Shown here piece by piece: positions 34,140 through 43,097 of a stretch of 64,000 bases of DNA; the first letter of the stretch is position 1, and the number at the start of each line of letters is the position of its first letter. The notes under the pieces are model-generated. The model was not told the DNA's origin. It saw nothing but the letters and a program-made list of their open reading frames with translations, and made no database searches. Made by a program: the position numbers and the translations under genes. This DNA is from Mesorhizobium_K sp040049215 (lineage in GTDB: Bacteria; Pseudomonadota; Alphaproteobacteria; Rhizobiales; Rhizobiaceae): NCBI RefSeq assembly GCF_040049215.1, contig NZ_JBDZDN010000002.1, positions 62,001-126,000 on the forward strand. The letters run 5' to 3'.

Positions 34140-35150
34140 ATGGCGACACTCAAGGAACACATCGCGAAGGTTGCGGGCGGCAAGGCGCTCTCCTTCGAGG
34201 AGGCTCGCGAAGCGTTCGAGATCATCATGTCCGGTGAGGCGACGCCGGGCCAGATCGGCGGCTTCCTGATGGCGCTGCGCGTGCGCGGCGAGACCGTCGA
34301 CGAGATTTCCGGCGCGGTGGCGACGATGCGCGACAAGATGCTGCGCGTCGAGGCGCCCGAGGGCGCGATCGACATCGTCGGCACCGGCGGCGACGGTTCG
34401 CACAGCGTCAACATATCGACGGCCTCCGCCTTTGTCATCGCGGGCGCCGGCGTGCCGGTCGCCAAGCACGGCAACCGCGGGCTCTCCTCGCAGACCGGCG
34501 CGGCCGACGTGCTCGGCGCGCTCGGCGTCAAGATCGACCTCTCTCCCGAAGCCATCGGCTTCTGCGTCGTGGAGGCGGGCGTCGGCTTCATGTTCGCGCC
34601 GGCGCACCATCCGGCGATGCGCCATGTCGGACCGACGCGCGCCGAACTTGGGACGCGCACCATCTTCAACCTGCTCGGGCCGCTGTCCAATCCGGCCAGC
34701 GTGAAGCGGCAGATGGTCGGCGTCTTCGCGCCGGAGTGGATCAGGCCGGTGGCCGAGGCACTGAAGACGCTAGGCGCCGAGCGCGCCTGGGTGGCGCATG
34801 GCGACGGCTATGACGAAATCACCGCGACCGGCGAGACGCAGGTGGTCGAGCTTGCCGACGGCAAGTTGCGCAGCTTCACGCTGACGCCGGAGGAGGTCGG
34901 GCTGAAGCGCCACCGCAAGGAGGATCTGCGCGGCGGCGACGCTGCCTTCAATGCGGCCGCACTCAGGCTCCTGCTCAACGGCGCCCCCGGCGCCTACCGC
35001 GACACGGTGCTGATGAACGTCGGCGCCGGGCTGGTGGTGGCCGGCAAGGCGGCGACAATCCAGGAAGGCGTCGCGCAGGCCGCCCAGGCGATCGACAGCG
35101 GCAAGGCGGCGAAAGTCCTCGACCGGCTCGTCGCCGTATCGAACGGGTGA
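34140..35150 (+). CDS. trpD: Anthranilate phosphoribosyltransferase
   Basis: Transfers phosphoribosyl to anthranilate in tryptophan synthesis. The 336-residue protein has the PRPP-binding GTGGDGSHSVNISTASAFV, KHGNRGLSSQTGAADVLGALG, FMFAPAHHPAMRHV and RTIFNLLGPLSNPA motifs. Its stop overlaps the GTG start of trpC (GTGA), so the two are translationally coupled. Confidence 0.97.
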   Translation: MATLKEHIAKVAGGKALSFEEAREAFEIIMSGEATPGQIGGFLMALRVRGETVDEISGAVATMRDKMLRVEAPEGAIDIVGTGGDGSHSVNISTASAFVIAGAGVPVAKHGNRGLSSQTGAADVLGALGVKIDLSPEAIGFCVVEAGVGFMFAPAHHPAMRHVGPTRAELGTRTIFNLLGPLSNPASVKRQMVGVFAPEWIRPVAEALKTLGAERAWVAHGDGYDEITATGETQVVELADGKLRSFTLTPEEVGLKRHRKEDLRGGDAAFNAAALRLLLNGAPGAYRDTVLMNVGAGLVVAGKAATIQEGVAQAAQAIDSGKAAKVLDRLVAVSNG

Positions 35151-35968
35151 CGAGCGTGGCCGACATCCTGCAGAAGATCGAGGCCTACAAGCGCGAGGAG
35201 ATCGCCGCGGCCAAGTCGCGCGTTCCGCTGGCGGAAATCAAGGCGAAAGCACGTGACACCGAAAGCCCGCGTGGTTTCCTCGCTGCACTTGAGGCGAAGC
35301 GCAAGGCCGGTGATTTCGCGCTCATCGCCGAGATCAAAAAGGCAAGCCCGTCGAAGGGGCTGATCCGCGCGGATTTCGATCCGCCGGCGCTGGCGCACGC
35401 CTATGAGAAGGGCGGCGCGGCGTGCCTCTCCGTGCTGACCGACAAGCCGTCCTTCCAGGGCGCGCCTGAATTCCTGACCGCGGCGCGGGCCGCGACGAAG
35501 CTGCCGGCGCTGCGCAAGGATTTCATGTTCGAGCCCTACCAGGTGTTTGAAGCCCGCGCGTGGGGCGCCGACGCCATCCTGATCATCATGGCGAGCGTCG
35601 ATGACGACGCCGCTAAGGCGCTGGAAGAGACAGCGCTGGAACTCGGTATGGACGCACTTGTCGAAGTCCACGACGAGGCCGAGACCGAACGCGCGCTGAA
35701 GCTTTCGTCAAAACTGATCGGCATCAACAACCGCAACCTCAGGACTTTCGAGACAAGTCTCGAAACCTCGGAGCGGCTGGCCAGGCTGGTGCCTGATAAC
35801 CGGCTGCTGGTCGGCGAGAGCGGCATCTTCACCCATGACGACTGCCTGAGGCTCGATCGCGCCGGCATCGGCGTCTTCCTCGTCGGCGAGAGCCTGATGC
35901 GGCATGCCGACGTGACCGCCGTGACGCGGGCGCTGCTGGAGCGCGCGCCGACCGCCATGCGGGCCTGA
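35147..35968 (+). CDS. trpC: Indole-3-glycerol phosphate synthase
   Basis: Closes the indole ring in tryptophan synthesis. The 273-residue TIM barrel has FALIAEIKKASPSKGLIRADFDP (catalytic Lys and phosphate site), VLTDKPSFQGAPEFL, LRKDFMFEPYQVFEARAWGADAILII, IGINNRNLRTFE and LVGESLMRH. The start is GTG 35147, coupled to trpD; a second in-frame GTG at 35156 is possible. Stand-alone TrpC, not fused to TrpF, is usual here. Confidence 0.97.
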   Translation: MTSVADILQKIEAYKREEIAAAKSRVPLAEIKAKARDTESPRGFLAALEAKRKAGDFALIAEIKKASPSKGLIRADFDPPALAHAYEKGGAACLSVLTDKPSFQGAPEFLTAARAATKLPALRKDFMFEPYQVFEARAWGADAILIIMASVDDDAAKALEETALELGMDALVEVHDEAETERALKLSSKLIGINNRNLRTFETSLETSERLARLVPDNRLLVGESGIFTHDDCLRLDRAGIGVFLVGESLMRHADVTAVTRALLERAPTAMRA

Positions 35969-35971
35969 CCG

Positions 35972-36487
35972 ATGGCGAAGAAAGCGGCCGGCCTCACTCA
36001 TCTCCGCGCGGACGGCAAGGCCGACATGGTCGATGTCGGCGCCAAGGCCGAAACGACGCGCACAGCGGTCGCCGAAGGCACGATCACGATGCGGACGGAA
36101 ACGCTGAAGACGATCCTCGAAGGCAATGCGAAAAAGGGCGACGTGCTGGGCGCGGCGCGCATCGCCGGCATCATGGCCGCCAAGCGGACGCATGAGCTGA
36201 TTCCGCTCTGCCACCCGCTGCTGCTGACCAAGGTAGCGGTCGACATCGAGCCCGACGAGGCGCTGCCCGGCCTGCGCGTCACCGCGCTGGCGCGCGTGAC
36301 CGGAAAGACCGGCGTCGAGATGGAGGCGCTGACGGCCGCCTCCGTCGCCTGCCTCACCATCTACGATATGGCCAAGGCGATCGACCGCGCCATGGTGATC
36401 TCCGGCATCAGGCTGGTCGAAAAGACCGGCGGCAAGTCGGGCGACTACAGGGCCGATTCCCGGTCCGGACTTCGGGCAAAAAAATGA
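35972..36487 (+). CDS. moaC: Cyclic pyranopterin monophosphate synthase MoaC
   Basis: Second step of molybdenum cofactor synthesis. The 171-residue protein has MVDVGAKAETTRTAVAEG, HELIPLCHPLLLTKV and KTGVEMEALTAASVACLTIYDM, all family hallmarks. It starts 3 bp after trpC and overlaps moeA by four bases (ATGA), so tryptophan and molybdopterin genes share a transcript, as in other rhizobia. Confidence 0.97.
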   Translation: MAKKAAGLTHLRADGKADMVDVGAKAETTRTAVAEGTITMRTETLKTILEGNAKKGDVLGAARIAGIMAAKRTHELIPLCHPLLLTKVAVDIEPDEALPGLRVTALARVTGKTGVEMEALTAASVACLTIYDMAKAIDRAMVISGIRLVEKTGGKSGDYRADSRSGLRAKK

Positions 36488-37692
36488 CCGGACTGCTGCT
36501 GGTCGACGAGGCGATTGCGCGCCTGCTCGCCGGCGCCGGACCGCTTGCGGCAGAGACCGTGCCGCTGGCCGAGGCCGCAGGCAGGGTGCTGGCGCAACCC
36601 GTCGCGGCGCTCAGGACCCAGCCGCCCTTCCCCGCCTCGGCAATGGACGGCTATGCGGTGCGCGCGGAGGACGTGGCGCAGGTTGCCGCAAGGCTGACCG
36701 TCATCGGCATGGCGGCGGCGGGAAAGCTGTTTCCCGGCAGGGTGAGCAAGGGCGAAGCGGTGCGCATCTTCACCGGCGCGCCGGTGCCCGAGGGCGCCGA
36801 TACCATCGCCATCCAGGAGAATGTCAGAAAGCTCGGCGGCGACGCGATAGAGGTCTTCGAGACTGTCGCGGCCAACAGGCACATCCGCGCGGTCGGTCTC
36901 GACTTCGCGGAGGGGCAGAAGCTGCTGGAAACAGGCCGCGTGCTCGACGCGGCCGCCCTGTCGCTCGCGGCGGCGGCGAACCACCCTGCCGTGTCCGTGG
37001 TGAAAAAACCGCTGGTCGCGATCATCGCCACCGGCGACGAGCTGCTGGCGCCCGGCAGCAAGCCGGGACCGGACCAGATCATCGCGTCGAACGCCTACGG
37101 CGTGGCGGCGATCGCAAGCGAAGCCGGGGCGCGCGTGCTCGACCTCGGCATCGCGCCGGACAAGGTCGAGGCGATCTCGGCGCTGGTGAGACAAGCGATG
37201 GACGCCGGCGCCGACGTGATCGTGACGCTCGGCGGCGCCTCGGTCGGCGACCACGACCTCGTGCAGGAGGCGCTGACCGGCCTCGGCATGGAGCTCGACT
37301 TCTGGAAGATCGCCATGCGCCCCGGAAAACCGCTGATGTTCGGGCGGCTAGGAGATACCCGTTGCGTCGGATTGCCGGGTAACCCCGTGGCGAGCCTGGT
37401 CTGCTCGCATCTCTTCCTCAAGCCGCTGCTGGCAGAACTCGGCGGACGCACGCACGAGGACCGTATCGTCGAGGCCGTGCTCGGCGCGCCGATGCCCGCC
37501 AACGACACGCGCCAGGATTATGTGCGCGCCGCCGTCTCGCGAACAAAAAGCGGATACCTCGCCACACCCTTCGGGGTGCAGGATTCTTCGATGCTGAAGC
37601 TTCTCGCCGACGCTGGCGGGCTGGTCGTTCGAGCGCCCCACGCGCCGGCCGCCAAGGCGGGCGATGCCTGCCTCCTGCTGCTGTTACGCTGA
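36484..37692 (+). CDS. moeA: Molybdopterin molybdotransferase MoeA
   Basis: Inserts molybdate into adenylylated molybdopterin. The 402-residue protein has PPFPASAMDGYAVRAEDV, FTGAPVPEGADTIAIQENV, the IIATGDELLAPG segment, IVTLGGASVGDHDLVQEAL and the conserved end of the MoCF domain, RPGKPLMFGRLGDTRCVGLPGNPVAS. Coupled to moaC. The next gene, lexA, has its own promoter. Confidence 0.97.
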   Translation: MTGLLLVDEAIARLLAGAGPLAAETVPLAEAAGRVLAQPVAALRTQPPFPASAMDGYAVRAEDVAQVAARLTVIGMAAAGKLFPGRVSKGEAVRIFTGAPVPEGADTIAIQENVRKLGGDAIEVFETVAANRHIRAVGLDFAEGQKLLETGRVLDAAALSLAAAANHPAVSVVKKPLVAIIATGDELLAPGSKPGPDQIIASNAYGVAAIASEAGARVLDLGIAPDKVEAISALVRQAMDAGADVIVTLGGASVGDHDLVQEALTGLGMELDFWKIAMRPGKPLMFGRLGDTRCVGLPGNPVASLVCSHLFLKPLLAELGGRTHEDRIVEAVLGAPMPANDTRQDYVRAAVSRTKSGYLATPFGVQDSSMLKLLADAGGLVVRAPHAPAAKAGDACLLLLLR

Positions 37693-37732
37693 ACAAATCG
37701 TCAACGAATTCATTAAAATTTAAACAGTTGCG

Positions 37733-37747
37733 GAACACAACTGGAAC
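37733..37747. promoter_or_regulatory. LexA/SOS box in the lexA promoter
   Basis: GAAC-N7-GAAC, a perfect match to the alphaproteobacterial LexA site, lies 64 bp upstream of the lexA ATG. Two further near matches with GTTC-N7-GTTT spacing occur at 37759-37773 and 37777-37791. The arrangement supports LexA autoregulation. Confidence 0.85.
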
Positions 37748-37810
37748 AGATAGTGTTTGTTCTGGTTTTGTTTGACGTTCGATTCCTGTTTGATTCCGGG
37801 GGAAATTCCT

Positions 37811-38527
37811 ATGCTGACACGCAAGCAACATGAACTTCTCCTCTTCATCCACGAGCGGTTGAAGGAGCAGGGCATTCCGCCTTCCTTCGACGAGATGAAG
37901 GATGCGCTCGACCTAGCGTCGAAGTCGGGCATCCATAGGCTGATCACCGCGCTCGAGGAGCGCGGCTTCATTCGCCGCCTGCCCAACCGGGCGCGCGCGC
38001 TGGAGGTGCTGCGGCTGCCCGATTCGATCGCGCCGGGCCTCAACGGGGCCAGGAAATTCTCGCCGAGCGTCATCCAGGGTGGCCATGGGCGAAATCATGA
38101 AGCGCCGCGTGCGCGCTCCGCCAGCAACGACGATGACGCGAGTGCCGCGGTCTCCGTCCCGGTTATGGGCCGTATCGCGGCGGGCGTGCCGATCGACGCG
38201 ATCCAGCACAAGACCCATGCGATCATGGTGCCGCCGGAGATGCTTTCGTCGGGCGAGCATTACGCGCTGGAGGTGAAGGGCGACTCGATGATCGAGGCCG
38301 GCATCTTCGATGGCGATACGGTCATCATCAAGAACGCCTCGACGGCCAACCCCGGCGAGATCGTGGTGGCGCTGGTCGACGAGGAGGAAGCGACGCTGAA
38401 GCGTTTTCGCCGCAAGGGCGCGTCGATCGCGCTCGAGGCCGCCAATCCGGCCTACGAGACGCGCATCTTCGGACCCGACCGGGTCAAGGTGCAGGGCAAG
38501 CTGGTCGGGCTGATCCGTCGCTACTGA
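37811..38527 (+). CDS. lexA: SOS repressor LexA
   Basis: DNA-damage response repressor and autoprotease. The 238-residue protein has an N-terminal winged helix (about 1-70), a longer-than-E. coli linker (about 71-112) and an S24 peptidase domain. The cleavage site is Ala124-Gly125 in RIAAGVP, nucleophile Ser159 in GDSMIEAG, and general base Lys197 in EEATLKRF. ATG 37811 matches the family start (MLTRKQHELL). SOS boxes lie in its promoter. Its 3' end overlaps comEC by seven bases, convergently. Confidence 0.97.
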   Translation: MLTRKQHELLLFIHERLKEQGIPPSFDEMKDALDLASKSGIHRLITALEERGFIRRLPNRARALEVLRLPDSIAPGLNGARKFSPSVIQGGHGRNHEAPRARSASNDDDASAAVSVPVMGRIAAGVPIDAIQHKTHAIMVPPEMLSSGEHYALEVKGDSMIEAGIFDGDTVIIKNASTANPGEIVVALVDEEEATLKRFRRKGASIALEAANPAYETRIFGPDRVKVQGKLVGLIRRY

Positions 38528-41373
38528 GCATCTTTCGGATCAGCGGATTCGGTCGGTGAAGCAGGATCCGGCCCCAGGGAGGGCGAATCCGGTGCGCCTT
38601 TGGTCGGCGTCGCTGGCTTGTCCGGTCGCCGATAGGGCGCGAGGCCCCGCGCCTCGCGTGAGAAACGGCGCTGCTCGTGCCAGGGCCGGAACGGCCGGCT
38701 GATTGCATATTCGATCGTGGCGGCGACGCGCGGTGCTTCGCCGATGGCCTCACCTGAAAACGTGATCGCGGCGCTGCTGTTGAGCGCGAGGTCGCGCTTG
38801 GTGACGACCAGAACATCCTTCCAGCGGCAGACGCCCTTCGCCGCCGCATCATCGATGACGATGACGCTCGCAGTGGCGCAGACGTCCATTGCTGCTTCGG
38901 CGTCGAGCGCATGAGCGACGATCGCTCCGGAGGGATGACGGGCCAGGCAAAGCGCATCGGCGCAGACGAAGCCGTCGGTGGTTGGCCGTTGCAATAGGCT
39001 GGCGCTTTCCGGGCAGTTGACGGGATCATCACACAAGGCGAAATCCTCCCTCACCGTCTCGGGCTTCGCCCGAGCCACCTCTCGCCCACTTTGTGGGGGC
39101 GAGGAACCCAGTTTCTGAGAAGTCGCGACGCCGGCTATTGGCGGCTCCTCTCCCCCGGGCAGGGGGAGAGGTGGCGAGGTCCGAAGGACCGAGACGGTGA
39201 GGGGGTGCTGCTGTTCAGCTGCCAATTTGCCATCAGCAGTTTCGCTCGGCTTGGCCGCCGCCACCCGCTCCTGTTTCCCTTCCGGCCGCACGACCTCGCT
39301 CGCACGCAAGGCGCGTTTCCAGTTGTCGATGGTGAATTCGTTGGGCCTCGAGCGATTGACGGCGATGCGTCCGTGGCCAAGGCCAAGCCCGACCAGGCGA
39401 CCGTCCTCGGCGATGAAAAGATCAGGCCGAGGCTGGTCGAAAAGCAGCAGTAGACCCGCGAGCGCCACCGGCACTGCCGCGATGCGCAGCCAGGTCGAGC
39501 AGATCGTGGCAATTAATAGGGCGATCGTAAGGATAGCCACCGAGGCCGGTGGGACGAGGCCGACCATGTCGGTGGGCGAGCGCTCGGAAAACCAGCGCGC
39601 AATTGCGATCGTCGCGCCGAGGCCGAGCCCCATCACGTCGAAGAACGGACCGTCGAGCCCGAACGGCATGGCGAGCGCGCCGAGCACCGCGAAGGGCATC
39701 ACCACCGCCGAGACGATCGGCATGGCCGCGAGGTTGGTGAAGAGGCCGAGCGAAGGCATCTGCTGGAAATGCCAGGCCGCGTAGATGGCGGTTGCCCCGC
39801 CCGCCACGATCGAGGTCACGGCAAGCCCGGCGGCCGCAAGCAAGAGGTAGCGGACGGCTCTGCGAGCCAGCGAGCGGTTGGCTTGTGCCTGGCCCGGATG
39901 GTCGGCGCGCCAGTCGGACCATGCGGCATAGGCGCCGACGAGTGCCGCTGTCGCCGCGAAGGACATCTGGAAACTCGGTCCGACGACCTCGTGCGGAGAG
40001 AGCAAGATGACCACGATCGCCGCAATGGCCAGATTGCGCAGCGTCAGCGCGGCACGGTCGAACAGCACGGCTGTCAGCATGATGGCAAGCATGATGAAGC
40101 TGCGCTGGGCGGCGACCTCGGCGCCGGAGATGAACAGGTATCCGGCGAGACCAACGATGGCGAGCGCCGCGGCATATTTCTTCACCGACCGGCGAGACGA
40201 GAAATCCGGAAACAGCGCGAAGCCGGCGCGCAGCAGCCCCATGATCGTGCCGGCGACCAGCGCCATATGCAGCCCCGAGATCGAGATGACGTGGTAGATG
40301 CCGCTGCGCCGCAGTGCATCTTTGACGTCCTCCGGGATGCCGGCGCGGACACCGACGACCAGCGCCGCCGCGATTTCGCCTTCGGGTCCGCCGATCCGCC
40401 CGCTGATGCGCCGGGCGACATCATGGCGGAACCGCTCGACCGCCGCCTGGAACGCCGCTAGCGGCGGCATCGTTCCGGACGCTTCCGTGAGTTCCGGCCC
40501 GCGCAGGAAAAACCCGCTGGCGCCGATGCCGTCGAAATAGCTCTCGAACGAAAAATCGTAGCTGCCCGGTCTGACCGGTCCGGAGGGCGGCATGAGGCGG
40601 ACGAGGCCGGTGACCGCCGATCCCGCCGTGACGCCTTCGGGAACGCGGCGCGCCGAGACGCGCACCCGGTCGGGCGCGTAGCGAAGAACGGGGCGCTCGG
40701 TGCCGGTGACGTCGATGGTGAGCCTGACGCGGCCGTTGGCGAGATGCTCGGCCTCGACGACCCGGCCCGAAAGCCGCGTCGTCACCTCGCCGCCGAGCAT
40801 TTTCGTGCCTGCTCGCCAGGTTTCCGCTTTGGCGACGAACGCGCCAAGAACGCAAAGCAGCGCCGCGACCAGCGCCATGTGCAGGGCCGGCCGCACACGG
40901 CTGGCGAAGGCGAGGACGCCAAGGCCGACCGTGCCGGCGGCAAGCGGCAAGAATCCGGGCTCATGGCCGAGCGAAAAATAGATCAGCGCACCGACCGCAA
41001 GAAGCACCGGCAAGACAATGAAGCCAACGCCTCGGTCGAGTTCGATGGACACGGCGGAGCCGACGGCCCCGGCAAAGGCGGCGCGCGACGGGACAAGCGG
41101 ACCTGCGGCGGCTATGCGCGAAAGGAATGGCTTTCGCGGTCGGCCTGGCAGGCTGGGCAACAGGTGGCTTATCTCGCGAAGTCGGCGCGGAGCCAGCATT
41201 GCGGATTGAGGATCTGCACCAGAAGAGATGCCGCCGTCAGCCGCAGGAGCCGACTTTGCCAACGAGTCCGTTGATGTCGACTGAGGGAGCGCGGAAGGCA
41301 GCATGAAGGGCGCGTCGTCGGGCGCGAACAATGCGCGTTCGCCAACACTTTCAGGCGATTGTGGTTTCGCCAT
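38521..41373 (-). CDS. comEC: ComEC/Rec2-family DNA uptake channel protein
   Basis: A 950-residue polytopic membrane protein related to the competence channel ComEC. It has an N-terminal DUF4131/OB-like region with helices (about 110-330), the competence domain (about 330-640, with ISISGLHMALVAG), and a C-terminal region corresponding to a degenerate or shortened metallo-beta-lactamase-like part. Residues about 723-776 are encoded by an inverted palindromic repeat read in frame, giving a Pro/Ser-rich linker. Start ATG 41373 preferred over 41403. It is not known to make Mesorhizobium naturally competent. Confidence 0.87.
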   Translation of the reverse strand: MAKPQSPESVGERALFAPDDAPFMLPSALPQSTSTDSLAKSAPAADGGISSGADPQSAMLAPRRLREISHLLPSLPGRPRKPFLSRIAAAGPLVPSRAAFAGAVGSAVSIELDRGVGFIVLPVLLAVGALIYFSLGHEPGFLPLAAGTVGLGVLAFASRVRPALHMALVAALLCVLGAFVAKAETWRAGTKMLGGEVTTRLSGRVVEAEHLANGRVRLTIDVTGTERPVLRYAPDRVRVSARRVPEGVTAGSAVTGLVRLMPPSGPVRPGSYDFSFESYFDGIGASGFFLRGPELTEASGTMPPLAAFQAAVERFRHDVARRISGRIGGPEGEIAAALVVGVRAGIPEDVKDALRRSGIYHVISISGLHMALVAGTIMGLLRAGFALFPDFSSRRSVKKYAAALAIVGLAGYLFISGAEVAAQRSFIMLAIMLTAVLFDRAALTLRNLAIAAIVVILLSPHEVVGPSFQMSFAATAALVGAYAAWSDWRADHPGQAQANRSLARRAVRYLLLAAAGLAVTSIVAGGATAIYAAWHFQQMPSLGLFTNLAAMPIVSAVVMPFAVLGALAMPFGLDGPFFDVMGLGLGATIAIARWFSERSPTDMVGLVPPASVAILTIALLIATICSTWLRIAAVPVALAGLLLLFDQPRPDLFIAEDGRLVGLGLGHGRIAVNRSRPNEFTIDNWKRALRASEVVRPEGKQERVAAAKPSETADGKLAAEQQHPLTVSVLRTSPPLPLPGGEEPPIAGVATSQKLGSSPPQSGREVARAKPETVREDFALCDDPVNCPESASLLQRPTTDGFVCADALCLARHPSGAIVAHALDAEAAMDVCATASVIVIDDAAAKGVCRWKDVLVVTKRDLALNSSAAITFSGEAIGEAPRVAATIEYAISRPFRPWHEQRRFSREARGLAPYRRPDKPATPTKGAPDSPSLGPDPASPTESADPKDAQ
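39047..39206. repeat. Inverted pair of palindromic intergenic repeats inside comEC
   Basis: Left copy about 39047-39106 (CCCTCACCGTCTCGGGC...) and right copy about 39146-39206 (complementary, ending GAGACGGTGAGGGGG) are the same element in opposite orientation, about 40 bp apart. Each copy has its own stem-loops (CTCGGGC-TTC-GCCCGAG; GGTCC-GAA-GGACC). The element type is a widespread rhizobial intergenic repeat, yet here it lies in an open coding frame of comEC without interrupting it. Confidence 0.75.
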
Positions 41374-41505
41374 TCCCGTCCCCGCCCCACCTGCCACTTG
41401 CACGGCAGGCGACCTATGCTACATGAACGCCGACTTTTATCCATCGGTCCCGGGTTTGGCCTGGGGCCTGTTGCGGCCACGGTTCCGCCGCCTTCCGAGA
41501 AAAAA

Positions 41506-42930
41506 ATGTCCGAGACCGTCGTCACCCGCTTTGCCCCCTCGCCCACCGGATATCTGCACATCGGCGGGGCACGAACCGCCCTGTTCAACTGGCTTTATGC
41601 GCGCCACACCAAGGGCACGATGCTGCTCCGCATCGAGGACACCGACCGCGAGCGCTCGACCGAGGCTGCGACAGCCGCGATCCTCGACGGGTTGTCCTGG
41701 CTCGGGCTGCACTGGGAAGGCGAGCCGGTCTCCCAATTCGCGCGCGGCGAGCGCCACCGCGAGGTGGCCGAGGAACTCGTTCGCCTCGGCAAGGCCTATT
41801 ACTGCTATGCCTCGCAGGAGGAGTTGGCCGAGATGCGCGAGAAGGCACGCGCCGAGGGCCGCCCGCCGCGTTATGACGGCCGCTGGCGCGACCGCGATGC
41901 TTCCGAGGCGCCGGTGGGCGTCAAGCCGGTCATCCGCATCAAGGCGCCGCGCGACGGCGAAACCACGGTACGCGACCGTGTGCAGGGCGACGTGAAGTTC
42001 CCGAACAAGGACCTCGACGACTTCATCATCCTGCGCTCGGACGGCGTTCCGACCTACATGCATGCGGTGGTGGTGGACGACCACGACATGGGCGTAACCC
42101 ACATCATCCGCGGCGACGATCACCTGACCAACGCGGCGCGACAGCAGATCATCTATGACGCCATGAGCTGGGACATCCCGGTGATGGCGCATATCCCGCT
42201 GATCCACGGCGCGGACGGCGCCAAGCTGTCCAAACGTCATGGCGCGCTCGGCGTCGATGCCTATCGCGCGATGGGCTACCTGCCGGCAGCGCTTCGCAAC
42301 TATCTGGCGCGGCTCGGCTGGAGTCACGGCGACGACGAGGTGATGAACCTTGACGATATGATCCGCTGGTTCGAGATCGAGGACGTGAACAAGGGCGCGG
42401 CGCGTTTCGACTTCGCCAAGCTCGAGGCGCTGAACGGGGTGCACATGCGCAAGATGGACGATGCCGAGCTGCTCGACATCTTCATCCGCACCCTGCCCTA
42501 TCTGGAAAATGGCAAGACGATCGCCGACCGCCTGGACGACACGCGCAAGGCTCAGTTGCTGGCCGCCATGCCGGGCCTCAAGGAGCGCGCCAAGACGTTG
42601 GTGGAGCTTGCCGACGGCGCTGGCTTCCTCTTCGCCGAACGGCCGCTGACGATCGACGAGAAAGCGAAGGTGCTGCTCGGCGACCCGCAGCGCGAGGTGT
42701 TGCGCGGCGCGCTGGCGACGTTGAGAAACCTGCAGGGCGAATGGACCGCAGCCTCGACCGAGGCCGAGATCCGAACCTTCGCCGAAGAGAAGAGTCTGAA
42801 GCTCGGCGCTGTCGCGCAGCCGTTACGCGCTGCCCTTACGGGAAAGACGACCTCGCCCGGCGTGTTCGACGTGCTCGCCGTTCTTGGCCGGCACGAAAGC
42901 TTGGAGAGGATCGCGGATCAAATCGATTAG
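41506..42930 (+). CDS. gltX: Glutamyl-tRNA synthetase
   Basis: Charges tRNA with glutamate. The 474-residue class I synthetase begins ETVVTRFAPSPTGYLHIGG, with the HIGH motif as HIGG, then RIEDTDRERS, and a KMSKS-like KLSKRHG; the C-terminal anticodon-binding helices are intact. The start is ATG 41506 because the longer frame from 41359 overlaps the comEC start. Rhizobia usually carry two gltX genes, and this copy could be either a discriminating or non-discriminating enzyme. Confidence 0.95.
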   Translation: MSETVVTRFAPSPTGYLHIGGARTALFNWLYARHTKGTMLLRIEDTDRERSTEAATAAILDGLSWLGLHWEGEPVSQFARGERHREVAEELVRLGKAYYCYASQEELAEMREKARAEGRPPRYDGRWRDRDASEAPVGVKPVIRIKAPRDGETTVRDRVQGDVKFPNKDLDDFIILRSDGVPTYMHAVVVDDHDMGVTHIIRGDDHLTNAARQQIIYDAMSWDIPVMAHIPLIHGADGAKLSKRHGALGVDAYRAMGYLPAALRNYLARLGWSHGDDEVMNLDDMIRWFEIEDVNKGAARFDFAKLEALNGVHMRKMDDAELLDIFIRTLPYLENGKTIADRLDDTRKAQLLAAMPGLKERAKTLVELADGAGFLFAERPLTIDEKAKVLLGDPQREVLRGALATLRNLQGEWTAASTEAEIRTFAEEKSLKLGAVAQPLRAALTGKTTSPGVFDVLAVLGRHESLERIADQID

Positions 42931-43097
42931 GACAACGACCCTGCCATTTTTAGCATTGAAACGGGTCTGTTGCGATGCAACATTGTCTGCGATGACAGGG
43001 GGCTGGGACCTTGTTTGCGCTACCCGACGCAACGTCGGCGGGCCTAGACCGGACAAGCATTCCAAGAAAACAAATGGGCAGGCTGAAGGAGGTTGCG

